From positions 6,308,366 through 6,372,365 of the forward strand of contig CM024170.1 in assembly GCA_013433145.1 (NCBI GenBank): 64,000 bases of DNA. Direction: 5' to 3'. Shown here one piece after another: positions 25,348-37,200 of the stretch; position 1 is the stretch's first letter; every line of letters begins with the position of its first letter. A program made the position numbers and the translations under genes. Below the pieces are notes generated by a model. The model worked only from the letters and a program-made list of their open reading frames with translations. It was not told the DNA's origin and made no database searches. The stretch comes from Ascaris suum (Eukaryota; Nematoda; Chromadorea; Rhabditida; Ascarididae).

Positions 25348-28300
25348 ATGCGACTGCTTTATTGGATTTTATTCTGTACACAAATATTGCTGAAAACTAA
25401 TTATTCAGCTGCTTCAGATGTTATAAGTTGTTATTTCGAGTAAGTTTATAAAGCAGTTATTTTCACTGCGTTTTTTTATTCTTAGGAAAATTTTGGAAAT
25501 TGTAGAGCACTTCATGGTTTCATCGTAATTCCTTTTTTTTGTTCCAAATGAAGCATAAATATAAAGGGACATAAATATTTGCAGATATTAGTTAATTAAG
25601 TGGCTTATAGGCCAGTAACTATTCACTGCGTTCAGTGTCCACCTATATTGCCAAACAACTGGTACAATTATTCAATAAACTTGGGAGATGTGGCCGAGTT
25701 AAGAGGGTATAGAAAAAAAAAGAAGAGAAAAGAAGATGAAAGATTTATTATTGAATGCTGATTATTGATTGTTTATTGAAACCACATTTGCCTGAAATAT
25801 GCATAAAGCAGAAGCAAGGATTTTTCGAACTTTTTGGATCGTCCACTTGCTTGTGTAATCAACATTCAACAGCTTATGATCAAAAATAGGTGTTATAATT
25901 TGTTATTTTGAGTAAGCTGACTTGAGTATTTGAGTAACACAGTCAAAAATAAGTGAGTAAAAACAAAAAAAAAATCTACTTTTGCTAAACTCCTGTAATT
26001 TTTCAAGCGATGCTCTTCTAGGACTTTTTCACCAGGGCTTCTTTTACAGTCAATCCTTTTTCAGGAAAGATAAACCGAAAACGGAAGATCTTGATGTGAC
26101 ACTATGTAGTCATCTTATTTTAATCGGTTCCTGTACGCTTAACGATGAATGCCGCATAATGCTTCCACCGGTTGAATTAATCAGTGAAATGAACAAACTG
26201 AAAGAGCGCAACGATAGATTGAAAGTCCTTTTCTCATTAACGCCCAACAACAGATGTATGTCAAAAGTGGTTAGTGAAACGATTGAATCGTTCTCATTTT
26301 ATTCACAGATAGCATTGCAACAAAATAAAAGGTGCTATGGAAAAACTATGGCAACAAAAAGTTTGATAACAGGTACAAAAAAGTTTTGAAAAACTATAGC
26401 AGGTGGAATGGTATTATTATTAGTGTTGATTGTCTTTACTTTGTTTTGAATATGACTATGGCATGGAACGTGAAACATTTGAATCGTATGAAGAGTACCA
26501 AAGTTGTGATTGATCGTCAAATATGGGTTGGTATTGCTAGTTAACCCTCTACTTACATACTATAAGTATGGTATTCCCTCCCCCCCACCCCCCATCCCAC
26601 TGTCCCCTCTTCCACCCATACAATTGTATTACTTATGCACTTTGCGAACCTCTATCTACCTATACGACGTATAAATTGCAGTTTTAAAAATGATGACTTT
26701 TGGCACTCTTTACTGTTTTTGAAATATCAAAGCAATAAGCCGAATGAAATCCTTCAATGGCAAGAGAGTAAAACGATGGCGCTAAGGGTACTATGGTTAG
26801 CCATTGTGTAAGTTCACTGGCTGCTCTCAAGTCATGCGTTCATATATGAGATGACGGTTGGGAAAGATCTGCACCGTTCCCTGTGCACTAAATGCTCACA
26901 TTTCATTTGAAAAAACAGCCTATGGCAGTAGTCCTCATGGGAGGGGAGGGGGTCATGGAAGATGGTTCGAGGGGAATGTGTATGTGTGAAGGGGAGAAGG
27001 AGGAAGAGTGGCCTTTGTTGTGAATTTTTTTTGAAATAATCAGAAAGCATAAAACGACCCAATAAGTTGCACGTCTTTTTTCAACAAATTTTCTCGTTTC
27101 TCGGGATAACCTTTTTTATTTGGTTGCAGCTCGGATATAGACCGAAATTATACGAAAAGATGCATTTTAGGAGAAAATCCATCGAGATTATATCTGAGAT
27201 CGCTCTCTGTATATAAATATTGTTTGCACAGTTTATTATTTATTGAAATCGAATAAATGGGCGTGTTGAAATGCCAGAATAGGTTCGTTTTAAGTAAACA
27301 GCAAGAAGGCATCACTGCCGAACGAGCATTTCTGAATTATTAGAAATAATGTCGCTACTATAATCATAAAAGAATAAGGACGATGGGGGTATGGATCGAA
27401 AAAAATGAGTGGATGAAGAGAAGGAGAGAAGGAAAACATTTCATATGAGAGTGGAAAATTGCTAACGTGCCTAGAAAATGAGTCAACCACCTTCTTTGCA
27501 CACTTGCTTTTTTCACTTTTTTGCTATTCCATTGCAAACAGAAATACTGCTCGTAATAAATCTTTAATGATTAGGAATGTTAAAGGTATTGAATGGTAGT
27601 CTAACCGATGAACTGGTAAACAAAGTTACCGACTATATTGTAAAGAAATCGGTTGATGGTTTCGATATTGATTGGGAATTTCCTGTTTGGAGTGCCGATG
27701 CGCGACCAACCGATAAAAAGGGATTCACCGTTCTTCTTGAGGTAACTGCCGTTTTCACCAGTTTTGTACGGTAGCAATTGGTGACGTGATAGTTGTGTGG
27801 ACTTGTATAATTTGAAAGTTATGAAGTTCTCGTGAAATTGTTACAAGAATATTGTGTCAATGTACTTTCAAGTTATTCTTTATGAGGCTATTCGGCATAT
27901 TTTTCGCCGGCCTTTAGTCATTATCCGATTAGAGTGCCACTTATTATGTGAAATTGCAAAAAAATATATGTTGAATAAAACTGGATAGCAGTCGAAATTC
28001 AATTGAACACTAGACATAAAGTACTGAGTATCGAATTGTTTGGGAATTAAAGTTCAGCATCGAATATTGGACTGAAATTGAATTAAATTCAGTGTTGAGA
28101 TTGGAATCAGTGCTAAATTCAGCAATATTGAGCAATATTAGATTGGATATTCGTGGGTGGGTATCAGTACTGAGCAAAGTGTATTCATTTGCGAAAGTTT
28201 TACTGAATCGAATAGGACGCAGTTGGATCTGCACGAATCGAACATTTTATGAGCTGAAATTATTTGTGAGCAAGTATAAAGAAATGAGTTTTTGGCATCT

Positions 28301-31300
28301 GTTTCCGCCGCATAATTTTCACATAAATTCAAAAATTTTCAGCAATTGGGAAATTATTTCTCTTGAAGAATCCAAATCTGAGCAATTATAACAGCCACAT
28401 TTACAGGAATTGCGAAAATCTTTCGACCGTGCAAGGAAAGGCATTCTGCTTACTGTAGCAGTTGCTGCTCCCTTTTCTATTGTCAAGAAAGCCTACGATA
28501 TAAGTGCTTTTAACAGGTAATCTCGAAAATAGGTTATCATGTGATGTCACATTCTTGGTAAACTCGGTCAATGAATTTCATGTGACTGATTTCTTACTTC
28601 TGCAGGCTCTTTGCTCAACAATCTGCAAAACTTCGCAAGCACTTCTATCTTCATTTTCGGGCGTTCTAACAAACTTATATTTGAAGAGCATATTAGGCAA
28701 CGTCATGTCTATGTGTACGTGTTTACCCGTATATCTGTGAGTATATGTGTCCGGCAGTTCTAACTTGGCAGTTATAAAATTTAGAGCATATATTTTACGT
28801 TACAAGTTTAAAAGCCTTCAGCATTGATCGTCAAAATCGGGTAAGTTCGGAAATTTCTAAAAATTGCACGCATTTTTGTCGACCGAATTTTGGTTTACAC
28901 TGTGTGTTGCTTAGAACAAATGGAGAAGTATGACAGAGAAGTGACTGAGGAAGATAATTAAGCATTTAGAACAATGACTTCATATTTACTGGCCGATTGT
29001 TCGCACAATTCCTATGGAAAGCTTCGACTGTTTTGATTGAACGAATGTGGAATGAAAACCTGAACAATGCAAATTTTTTGGCCCATCTTAATTATCGCAG
29101 CTTCTCTCGAATTTGACAGATCATTATGAAAAGTGGCGTAGGGGCCTACCTATGATTCGCGTTACACTCATCCCGTTTCGTAGCTCGAGTTTTAGTGCTT
29201 CCTCACTTATGACTACTGCACGTAGAGACAGATACATACCTAAAAACTGATGAGCATAATGTCGCCAGAATAAGCTTCGCAAAAGAAATTTTGCAAAACC
29301 GTGTAAAAACGAGTTGTAGAGATCCTTTGCAAATTTTCTACGGCCCGATTGGTTGACCGTTGAAATACAACTGGTTTAGGTTGCACGCAAATTTTTGAGA
29401 CGTTCACATGTCTACAGCACTTTCCTGTGCTGGTGGATCAAAGTTCATCACATTCTGCCAATTCCGTAACTCTGGCTTCTGTGAGCCAGGAAATGAAAAT
29501 GCTGAGTAGGCAGGTAGACGCACGCATATATACGCGCAGAAATGACGTCACTGCGATGAACCTTAGAAAGACAGACTTGCAGAAACGCATAATAATGCAT
29601 GTTAGTTTTTAACAAGTCCTTTATTGGATTATTACCATCTTAATATTTGTCTTCTATTGCAGACTTGTAAATTATATCACACGCGCACGGATGCGCATAC
29701 ACATACAAACGAACACAAGAACGCGCAGACATATACGCTTGCATGAGCGGGGATACGCACGCATATATGCACGAACACATATGTAAACACACAAGAACGA
29801 CCATAACACCACACAGACAAATAAACGCAAATACAGGCACATACACACACAACTCGTGTACAAGCGCACAAATAGGTATGCAGAGGGGTGTACATTCGGA
29901 CATATAAACTCAGGCAAATACTTGAGTGAAGTGTACCTGATGTAAGCTGAATTAAATTGTAAATAATTTTGCAGGTATGTTGATTTGGTGCAGGTAATGA
30001 ATTACGATTTTCACATCTTTTCGAAGACACAGACGTTTACTGCATTCAATGCGCCACTCTTTAGAAAATTCATCGAATTTGGCGTTCTCGGAAAAATGAA
30101 TTCGGTTTGTGCGGACTTTTTGTGCATATCTTTCTTCTTATAGCATTTTTAAGCTTATAGCCACAACTTATTACTTTCACAGCTTAAGAAACCCGGTTTT
30201 TCCTGAACTCGGTTTCACTCTTCGCTTTGAAAAACATAGGTTTTGGGAAATAGAGGTGGAGAAGGTTGTGTTCTCCAAAGACACAATCTTCACTGAACGT
30301 AAGTTTTAAGTTTTTTAAAGTTTTTTTCAACATAAGTTTTTTTCTTTCACTCCAGGTTCTCCAAGAACATAAGTTTTCGTGTCTGCTACTTTCAACTTCT
30401 GATACAGGTGGACTAATTTTTCATAAATAAGGCTGAGATGCCACCGCAAAATTGAGTCTTTGGAGACTTATAAATGTATACGAACAAATCGAATTGGTTT
30501 TATATTTGAAGGTGTTATAACCGATTCTACTAATAGTTATTAAGTAAGCCGCACTTATTTGCATACGCAAATGAATTTTGGAGAAAAACGAACAAACGAA
30601 ATAAACTTCAAGCAGGAGCACGCAGGTGTAATGAATGCGTGTTGAATGCACATTTCTGAGCATCAGAAAAAGTCGATGCAATTGGTGCATTGATTGATTC
30701 CTCCAAGGATATTTGAAGGAAACGATTCAAATTGGAAATGCAACAAATATTGGGCAAAAACTATCACAAATCTATATAATGTATAGCAGGAAGTCCATTC
30801 ATTGCAGTAATTTTCGATACTAATGTTTCAAACGCAAATTCAGAGTAAGATGATGTGCATTGGATAGGCGGATCTTACAGGATTATTCGACACGTTTTTG
30901 GCTCGATTCCGGATTGTTTCGTAATAAGACTGTATTTGGAATTCCTACATATGGCAGAGGATATACACTTGTTGATCGCTATGTCCATTTTGTTTATGCA
31001 CCCGCCAGTGGTGTATCGATTTTTGGTGAAACTTATCACTTTTTAAAGGTTAGGCTTTGTTTTCATGAATTTGACGTAATTTTTTAAATTCATTTCCATA
31101 GCTGTTCGATCTCAAATATCTTTATCGTCGAAGTTTTTGCTTTCATTGTTAAAACTTTTTACTTACATTGTGCATTATATAGGCGTCGTGGCTCTGTGTG
31201 TGTGTGTCCATCTGCTTTTTAACCTGTCTATCTACTCGGTAGTTTCAATTCGGTGATGACTGTTGCTGTCGCCAAGAAATTTAAAGGGTATAACTTGCCC

Positions 31301-34259
31301 CGAGAGAACTCCTCCATTACCTTTCAGGATGATCCTCTAAGTTCGAAATAAATCGCAGCTACTTAAAGGTGCCAAAAAATTGCATACACTCACAACGGTT
31401 AAACCTTTCACTTTATTCCAATCGAACCGTGGAAAAGGAATCGTTCCTAGAAGATCTGTGTGATCAATTTTATCACTTAAAATGGGGGTACTTTATTGAT
31501 AATATTTTATCATTTGTTGGCAATTCGTGAAACAGTTCCGTCAGTTAAGTTGAATTAAGAAAAACACATATTGTGTCAACCTTTCTGACATGCTTTCCCT
31601 CTGATCCTTTAATTACACCTTTTTGGATGCGTTCCGGATGATGTATTCTATCCGTAAGATTCTATAATTTTTGTGCACCTTTCTATTCGATTCCATGAGG
31701 TCCACCCGTTGTCCAGAGGAATAAACTGTTGGTGTTTTGTAAGCAAGCCAGTGTTTCGTTTCGAGTACTTGACCGAAGCCTTTAGGGCATCTGTTGTTTT
31801 CTGCTAATATTTTTTTTTGTATCGGAGGCATCGAGCAAGCATGGTTCGCATATTTGTCATATCTTTCAGATCGTTGGCAGAAGATAAACTCTTTCGCCAT
31901 CTCCTTCTCTCTCTCCCTCTCTCTCTCCTCTCTGTTTTGTAGACTAATGCAAATGTTGTAGAACATGAGTAATACCCATCGCTTGCTTAGATGAGTCAAT
32001 TTGTTCGCATATCATATATCACTTATTATGCGATCGCTTCCTTCGCCAAAACGAGTCCGACGATTGCCGGCAATCTCCGCCTTCTAGACAAATTTTGGCC
32101 TTCTTAGATATTGCGTTAAGTGGCTGAAGGTAGATATAATGCCGGAATATTGACGAAGAAAACAATGGGTGGCAACAACTATCGAGTTCGGTTCAGCGAA
32201 GGAAGGAATCACGTGACAAGTGATGTTCAACGATGGCCACTTTGTCAACGAGCATGTTTCCTGCAGTAACAGAATCACTCTAGTAGTTACTCTTTACGGC
32301 CGTCAACGTTACTTCACCAGTAATCAGCTGCTTACTGAAAACTTAAAAGGAGCAGAGGGCAAATTTGAAACCCTCGTTTTGCGCATATTTTTATATTGGT
32401 GGTCCCGATGAGGGATTACAATCCGCTCCTAATTAAAAGCACTGCCAATACTTTAAAAAGCATTGGAGAAATAAATTTGCGTATAAAGGTTACAAAAGTA
32501 CGTGAAGCATACATTGGTTGTCGGATGCTACTGTTTAGGAACACTGGCAAGAAACCTTTCAACCATCCGTTTTAAAATGAGGTAAGTGGGAAGCTTGAGG
32601 TTGATCTTACAGTATCACTCTCTCACTGATGTTTTACGCAAATATTCAATGGTGGAGAAAGAAAAAAAAGTGACGCGATCTTGCCGCAGTGCAAAATCAT
32701 AGATTTTCACGTGTGTTCGATATGTCGCTCGACCATTTCTTACATGTGCACGTGTTATTTACTTGTCTAATACCTAGTTACGCATTGGCTGTATATGCCA
32801 AATAAGGAAATTGGTTTTTTACCTCTCATCGAAACCAGGCTACTTAAGAAATTTCTGACAAAATAATTTAAAGTTTGCTTTTCTTTCCTCGCAAGGATAG
32901 GGCGCCAGCCATTTCGACTTTTTTTGAAGGGCATTTCGGCAATAATGGTGATCGATTTGGAAACAGTATATGCAACTTATTTGATCCCTTAATGAATCGT
33001 TAACAATTTCTGCAAACTTTGCAGAAAAAGTAAGGTTTGCTTCCGAATGGAACTGATTAGACACTTGCAACCTCAGCTGTTTCACCTCCCTCTCGCACTG
33101 ATATTCAGTGCACCATCTTGATTTTTTATGCTAAAACAGCTGTGCCGAATCTGTTTTGGGCTAGAAAGGCAAATTTTTGTAAACACGCTAAATTTTAAAA
33201 ACTGATATCACTTGAATGCTTCGGTGCTTCTTTAAACATCAACAAAGAAAGTAAAGAAACAAATGATTATGTACAATTATAGTCGCAAAAAATGATCAAG
33301 GGATTCATTTGAAAAATTATAAAAAGCGCAGTCATCTATCATCGGATGTAATTTACAGGTATGCAATTTGACCCTCTCTTCGGATTACGTGTACGTCTTT
33401 GATGAGAAGGCATGCTCGCCATATCTTCATGGTGGCGAGAAGCAATGGCTAGGTTTCGAGGATACAACAAGTATGTTCGTGAAAGCAACCTATGCGAGAC
33501 GTACCCAACTTGCTGGTATCATGATCTTCGATTTGGCCTCCGATGACTTTTCGGTACTTCGCTTTCATGGTGTACCCTTTTATCTCGAGCAAGCATCCCT
33601 CGTAACCTACCTCCTGAAATAGACTCTATCCAACTTTGGATAACAATAATGACTTATTCCCTTACTTTTCAACTCACAAAAACTTCACATATTGTTGCTC
33701 TTTAGTGCTAACTAAGAAAAATAATGCCCCTCTATCCCGAAAAGATGCCTTCACCTCGCATGAACTGCTCACAGATTTTTTGGAATTTATAACCTTAAGG
33801 GTTTCATCCGAAGCGATAGCACATATTACGTTGAGTAGAGACGAAGATAGCCACAAGTCTTCCAGTCTCCTTGTATCGATGAAGAGATGTTAAATTCAAC
33901 AGAACTTGATGTTCAAGGAAACTGTGTCGTTCAAAGAGGTATTCCATTTTTCCAGGGCTCAAAGGAAGGTCTCATTTAAAGGAAATAATTTTTTCAAGAG
34001 CAGTCTTCAACCTAAGACAATAAGAATAGTATAAAATTTAAAAGCAATATTATTTTTGGAACATCTGATGCTCGTTGCTCACTCTAGCGAGAATCAATTG
34101 ATAACTTTTCTAGTATTAATAAGAAAGAGTTGGCGTTCACTTTAACAGTTACAGGGTCTGTGTGGCAAAGGGAAATATCCGTTGACACGAGCAGCAAAAG
34201 CGGCCTTGGAGGAAACACATCCTGCTGAGGACACTCATCTCGAGCCAATAATCATTTAA
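25348..34259 (+). CDS. Secreted GH18 chitinase-like protein, 386 aa, 8 exons
   Basis: Exons are 25348-25439, 26065-26269, 27586-27741, 28407-28516, 29975-30104, 30881-31048, 33359-33553 and 34155-34259. All phases agree and the stop is TAA at 34257. Residues 1-22 look like a signal peptide. GH18 landmarks follow in order: ICYF-type beta-1 (around 26-30), LCSHLI, the strand KVLFSLT (84-90), DGFDIDWEFP with DxxDxDxE intact (123-130), LLTVAVAA, VMNYDF (195-200), GIPTYGRGYTL, and GIMIFDLASDDF (340-351), then LCGKGKYPLTRAA near the end. The length equals a lone GH18 barrel, and there is no chitin-binding module. Oddities: the usual SxGG motif is SLTP (88-91), and the conserved active-site tryptophan before the final DDF is Phe344. 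It may therefore be a weak enzyme or a lectin-like chitolectin. Introns reach 2.3 kb; the one at 31049-33358 contains a GA-rich tract near 31900. Confidence 0.88.
25861..25916 (+). repeat. Duplicated copy of the GH18 exon 1 end and donor
   Basis: Bases 25891-25916 match 25419-25444 at 24 of 26 positions, covering the end of exon 1 and its GTAAG donor. The copy keeps the reading frame (VIICYFE against VISCYFE) and a donor of the same phase, and is preceded by AAAAATAG. It lies in intron 1 about 470 bases after the original and could be a relic or an alternative exon. Confidence 0.6.
29685..29885. repeat. CA/TA-rich alternating purine-pyrimidine tract
   Basis: ACACA, ATACGC and GCGCA words dominate about 200 bases in intron 4 of the GH18 gene. 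Minus-strand frames through it (rich in Cys and Val) are artefacts of this composition. Confidence 0.7.
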
Positions 34260-37200
34260 GCGATGCTGCTCTCGTTTGAACGCTACTAAGCCAATCAGTG
34301 ATCTGTACTAGCATTCACAAATCTTTCGCATCTAATATGACACCACAAGCAAAAGGCTGACATAAAGAAGCTAGAAATGATCACCCGGATTGTCGAGTAA
34401 TGCATATAAGTAAACTGTAAATTCTGATGCTCACGAATGTTAAATACAGGTGGGCAAAACTCATAGTCACCTTACCACTTAATGGTTGTTCAAGCATTCA
34501 CTAAGTGTCTAGACGAGTCTTTTTTTTTCTAATGTTAGCGGTATATATTTCATTCACAGAAATAATACTGAAGTCGATTTGATGTTGTCTGCTGATCTAT
34601 ACAGCAGGCGGCTTTGCTATGGACGCAATACGATATTTTGTAGATAATTGTGTACTACAGCATACGTACCTTGTTATGTCATACCATCCTACGCTACTAC
34701 ATCGTTTTTAATGTGCTTCCTTGGCCGTACTGCAGTGAAATACTGTGCCCTTTCATGATCTACTATGCGCTGTGTACTCTGCTACACTATAATATACTTA
34801 ATGTACAATATTCTGCTGTACCAAACTGCACCATACTGTACTCTATTGTACCATACTGTATTACTATGCAGTATTGTATCTTCGCCTATCTACATTACAA
34901 AGCGCTGTGCCATATTATGCGATGCAGTACCATAACAGCCTAGTAGCGCACTATATGTCGCTCTATCATACTATGGTGGGGCACAATTTAATTCAACGGG
35001 CGTATAAAACGAATCGGTGAGTCTGTAGTGCTCAATTCGAAAATTAAAACCTGCGTTGCTGAGAAATTTTGTCGCTAAATTTTTTACTTCTTTAGAGGAA
35101 AGAACCTCGATCACGACATTTTACGCCATAAAATTTCCCGAAGTCTACTGATGAAAACATGCCAAAAATATGTACACACATCAACGAATCCACGTGTGGT
35201 AACTGGCGGCGGCGGCACGAGGGGCCGAGTGCAAGCAGATGGCAGGAGCCAATAACCGTCTATCGATGCCGATATGCAACAGCACGAGCGAGATAGCAGT
35301 TGAGGGAGGAACACCACGCCCCCAAAGCAAGTAGAAACAAAAACGTAAAGACGGACCAAACCTCGACTTATACAGGGCCCAGATATTGTCTAGGCGGCAC
35401 GACAGCACATAAGTCGACCAATGACATTATGTAAAGAACAGTAAACGAGAAGCGACCATACGAGTAAATATGATCACTGCAGTGTTAGGTCACAAGTAGA
35501 TGTCTTGGGCTGATTCTTTGGCGCCATACCAAACACGAGCAAAAAATCCAACATCCTTTCCTAATATTCTAAACTAATAAACATCCAGCGAAGTGCCGTT
35601 GATGATGCGGACGATAGTTTTTAGTGGATAAGTAGCTTCATTTACATTCACTGGGGTGTTCCCTCGGAGATCTTCGCTGCATCAATAACTGAAAGAAAGA
35701 GCAACATCAAATTGTGACTTGTCGTTAGGCTTTCAAAAAATTCCAGCTTTGCACTCATAATTTATGCGTTGATTGTGTGGGAAACATATTTGTTGATCCC
35801 ATTTTCTATGAATCGCCATAAAACGATTAAACTTTATCGCTTACAACGCATATACGATTTTCTTTCTTATAGAAAGAACGTTCAAAACGACATTCGATAC
35901 GTTGAAAATCGATTAAGTGAATAATTATTTTCAATGACAAACAATTCCTTCGGACTCTAACACCTTCATATTTATGGGTCATTTGTCACTTTCTCAGTTG
36001 CCTTTTTTAATTCTATTTCTCAGTTTCTATCCTATTTAACACATTTCTTTTTCAAATCGTTGTTGCAATATACTTTTGCAAATTAAACTTTTTTGTGAAA
36101 ATAAAGAATAGCTTCGTCATAGCTGTTTCGTCAGCTTCGTCAGAGAAGAGACACCTGCATGCATAGGGTTTCTCTTCTACGCGTCTGATAGTTTCAATTC
36201 GGAGATAAGAAAAGCTCAAGTTGGAAAATTTTGTGGGTATAATGTAAGTCACAGCATATCCTCACCTACCAAATTTCGGATTGATATGTTTCAAAAGAAA
36301 TCATGAAATATTTATTTAAAGATGCTAGAGATTTGTATGAATTTTAGAGCGATCGGACGATAGAAGAACTATTGTTTATTAAGAATTTGTGTGGCGGATC
36401 GGTTGAGTTCAACAGCGAAAGCGTTATTCAGCATATTTTTTTAGTGAAATGTGGAGCTGATTGATGAGTGGAATGGAAAAAGCTTCTCCCGCCAGTTTGG
36501 TATACTTCTTCACTATTTGTTTTAGCACATTTACCCTTCGAAATGGCTCATTTCATGTGATCTGTGAACAAACGTCGCAGAAAATTGCTTTAGAAAAACA
36601 ACGCTTCGATGTGGGAAATTTTGACTGGTACACTACGAAAATGATCAAAAGCGAGGGGAGCCTGACCTATTTTAAAAAGAAAGAAAGAAAGAATGGTATC
36701 AAAAATCTCAGAGATATTCCATTTGTTCCGCCATATTCCATCAGAAAATTTCTCCGCATTTTCTCATAAATTCCAGAGATATTCTCTTGTGATGTGAGAA
36801 CGGAAACAGTGTATACATATACGGTAATGGTCAGCGACAACGTTGAAATGATCGGAGATATCGATCAGCTGCGTTGATAATTGCAGAGGATTTTTCATCG
36901 GATATTAAAAATTTGTTGATTTTATCGATTTATCAGAAAACGACATGACAGATCTGTATGGCGGGCTATTTTTCCTTCTTGTTTGTTTTTTGTCACTTTT
37001 CCTGTTCGGGTTTGTTGAGAGAATTTCACTCTTTGCTTGAACAAATACCCATTTCTATTCTATTCTATTCCGAAGTTGTGCTGCATTCTCTTCCACACGA
37101 CACGTTGTATACCATTCTGTTCTTTCTTGTTTTATTCCATTCCATCGCATTTTATTCTATGCTGCCTTATTTTATCCCATTCTTAGTGGAAATGCACATT

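Noticed and set aside
29640..30030. Three overlapping minus frames rich in Cys and Val
   Set aside because: They follow from the CA-rich alternating tract in a GH18 intron.
31613..31999. 128-codon minus frame inside GH18 intron 6
   Set aside because: Part of it is a GA-repeat (ERERE) artefact, and no domain or splice context supports it.
33359..33622. Reading GH18 exon 7 through to the TAG at 33620 as the last exon
   Set aside because: The donor at 33554 joins in phase to 34155, which supplies the expected conserved GH18 C-terminus.
34640..34980. Possible regulatory array of TACTGTACCA-type words
   Set aside because: The spacing is irregular and the words are too degenerate to separate from low-complexity sequence.
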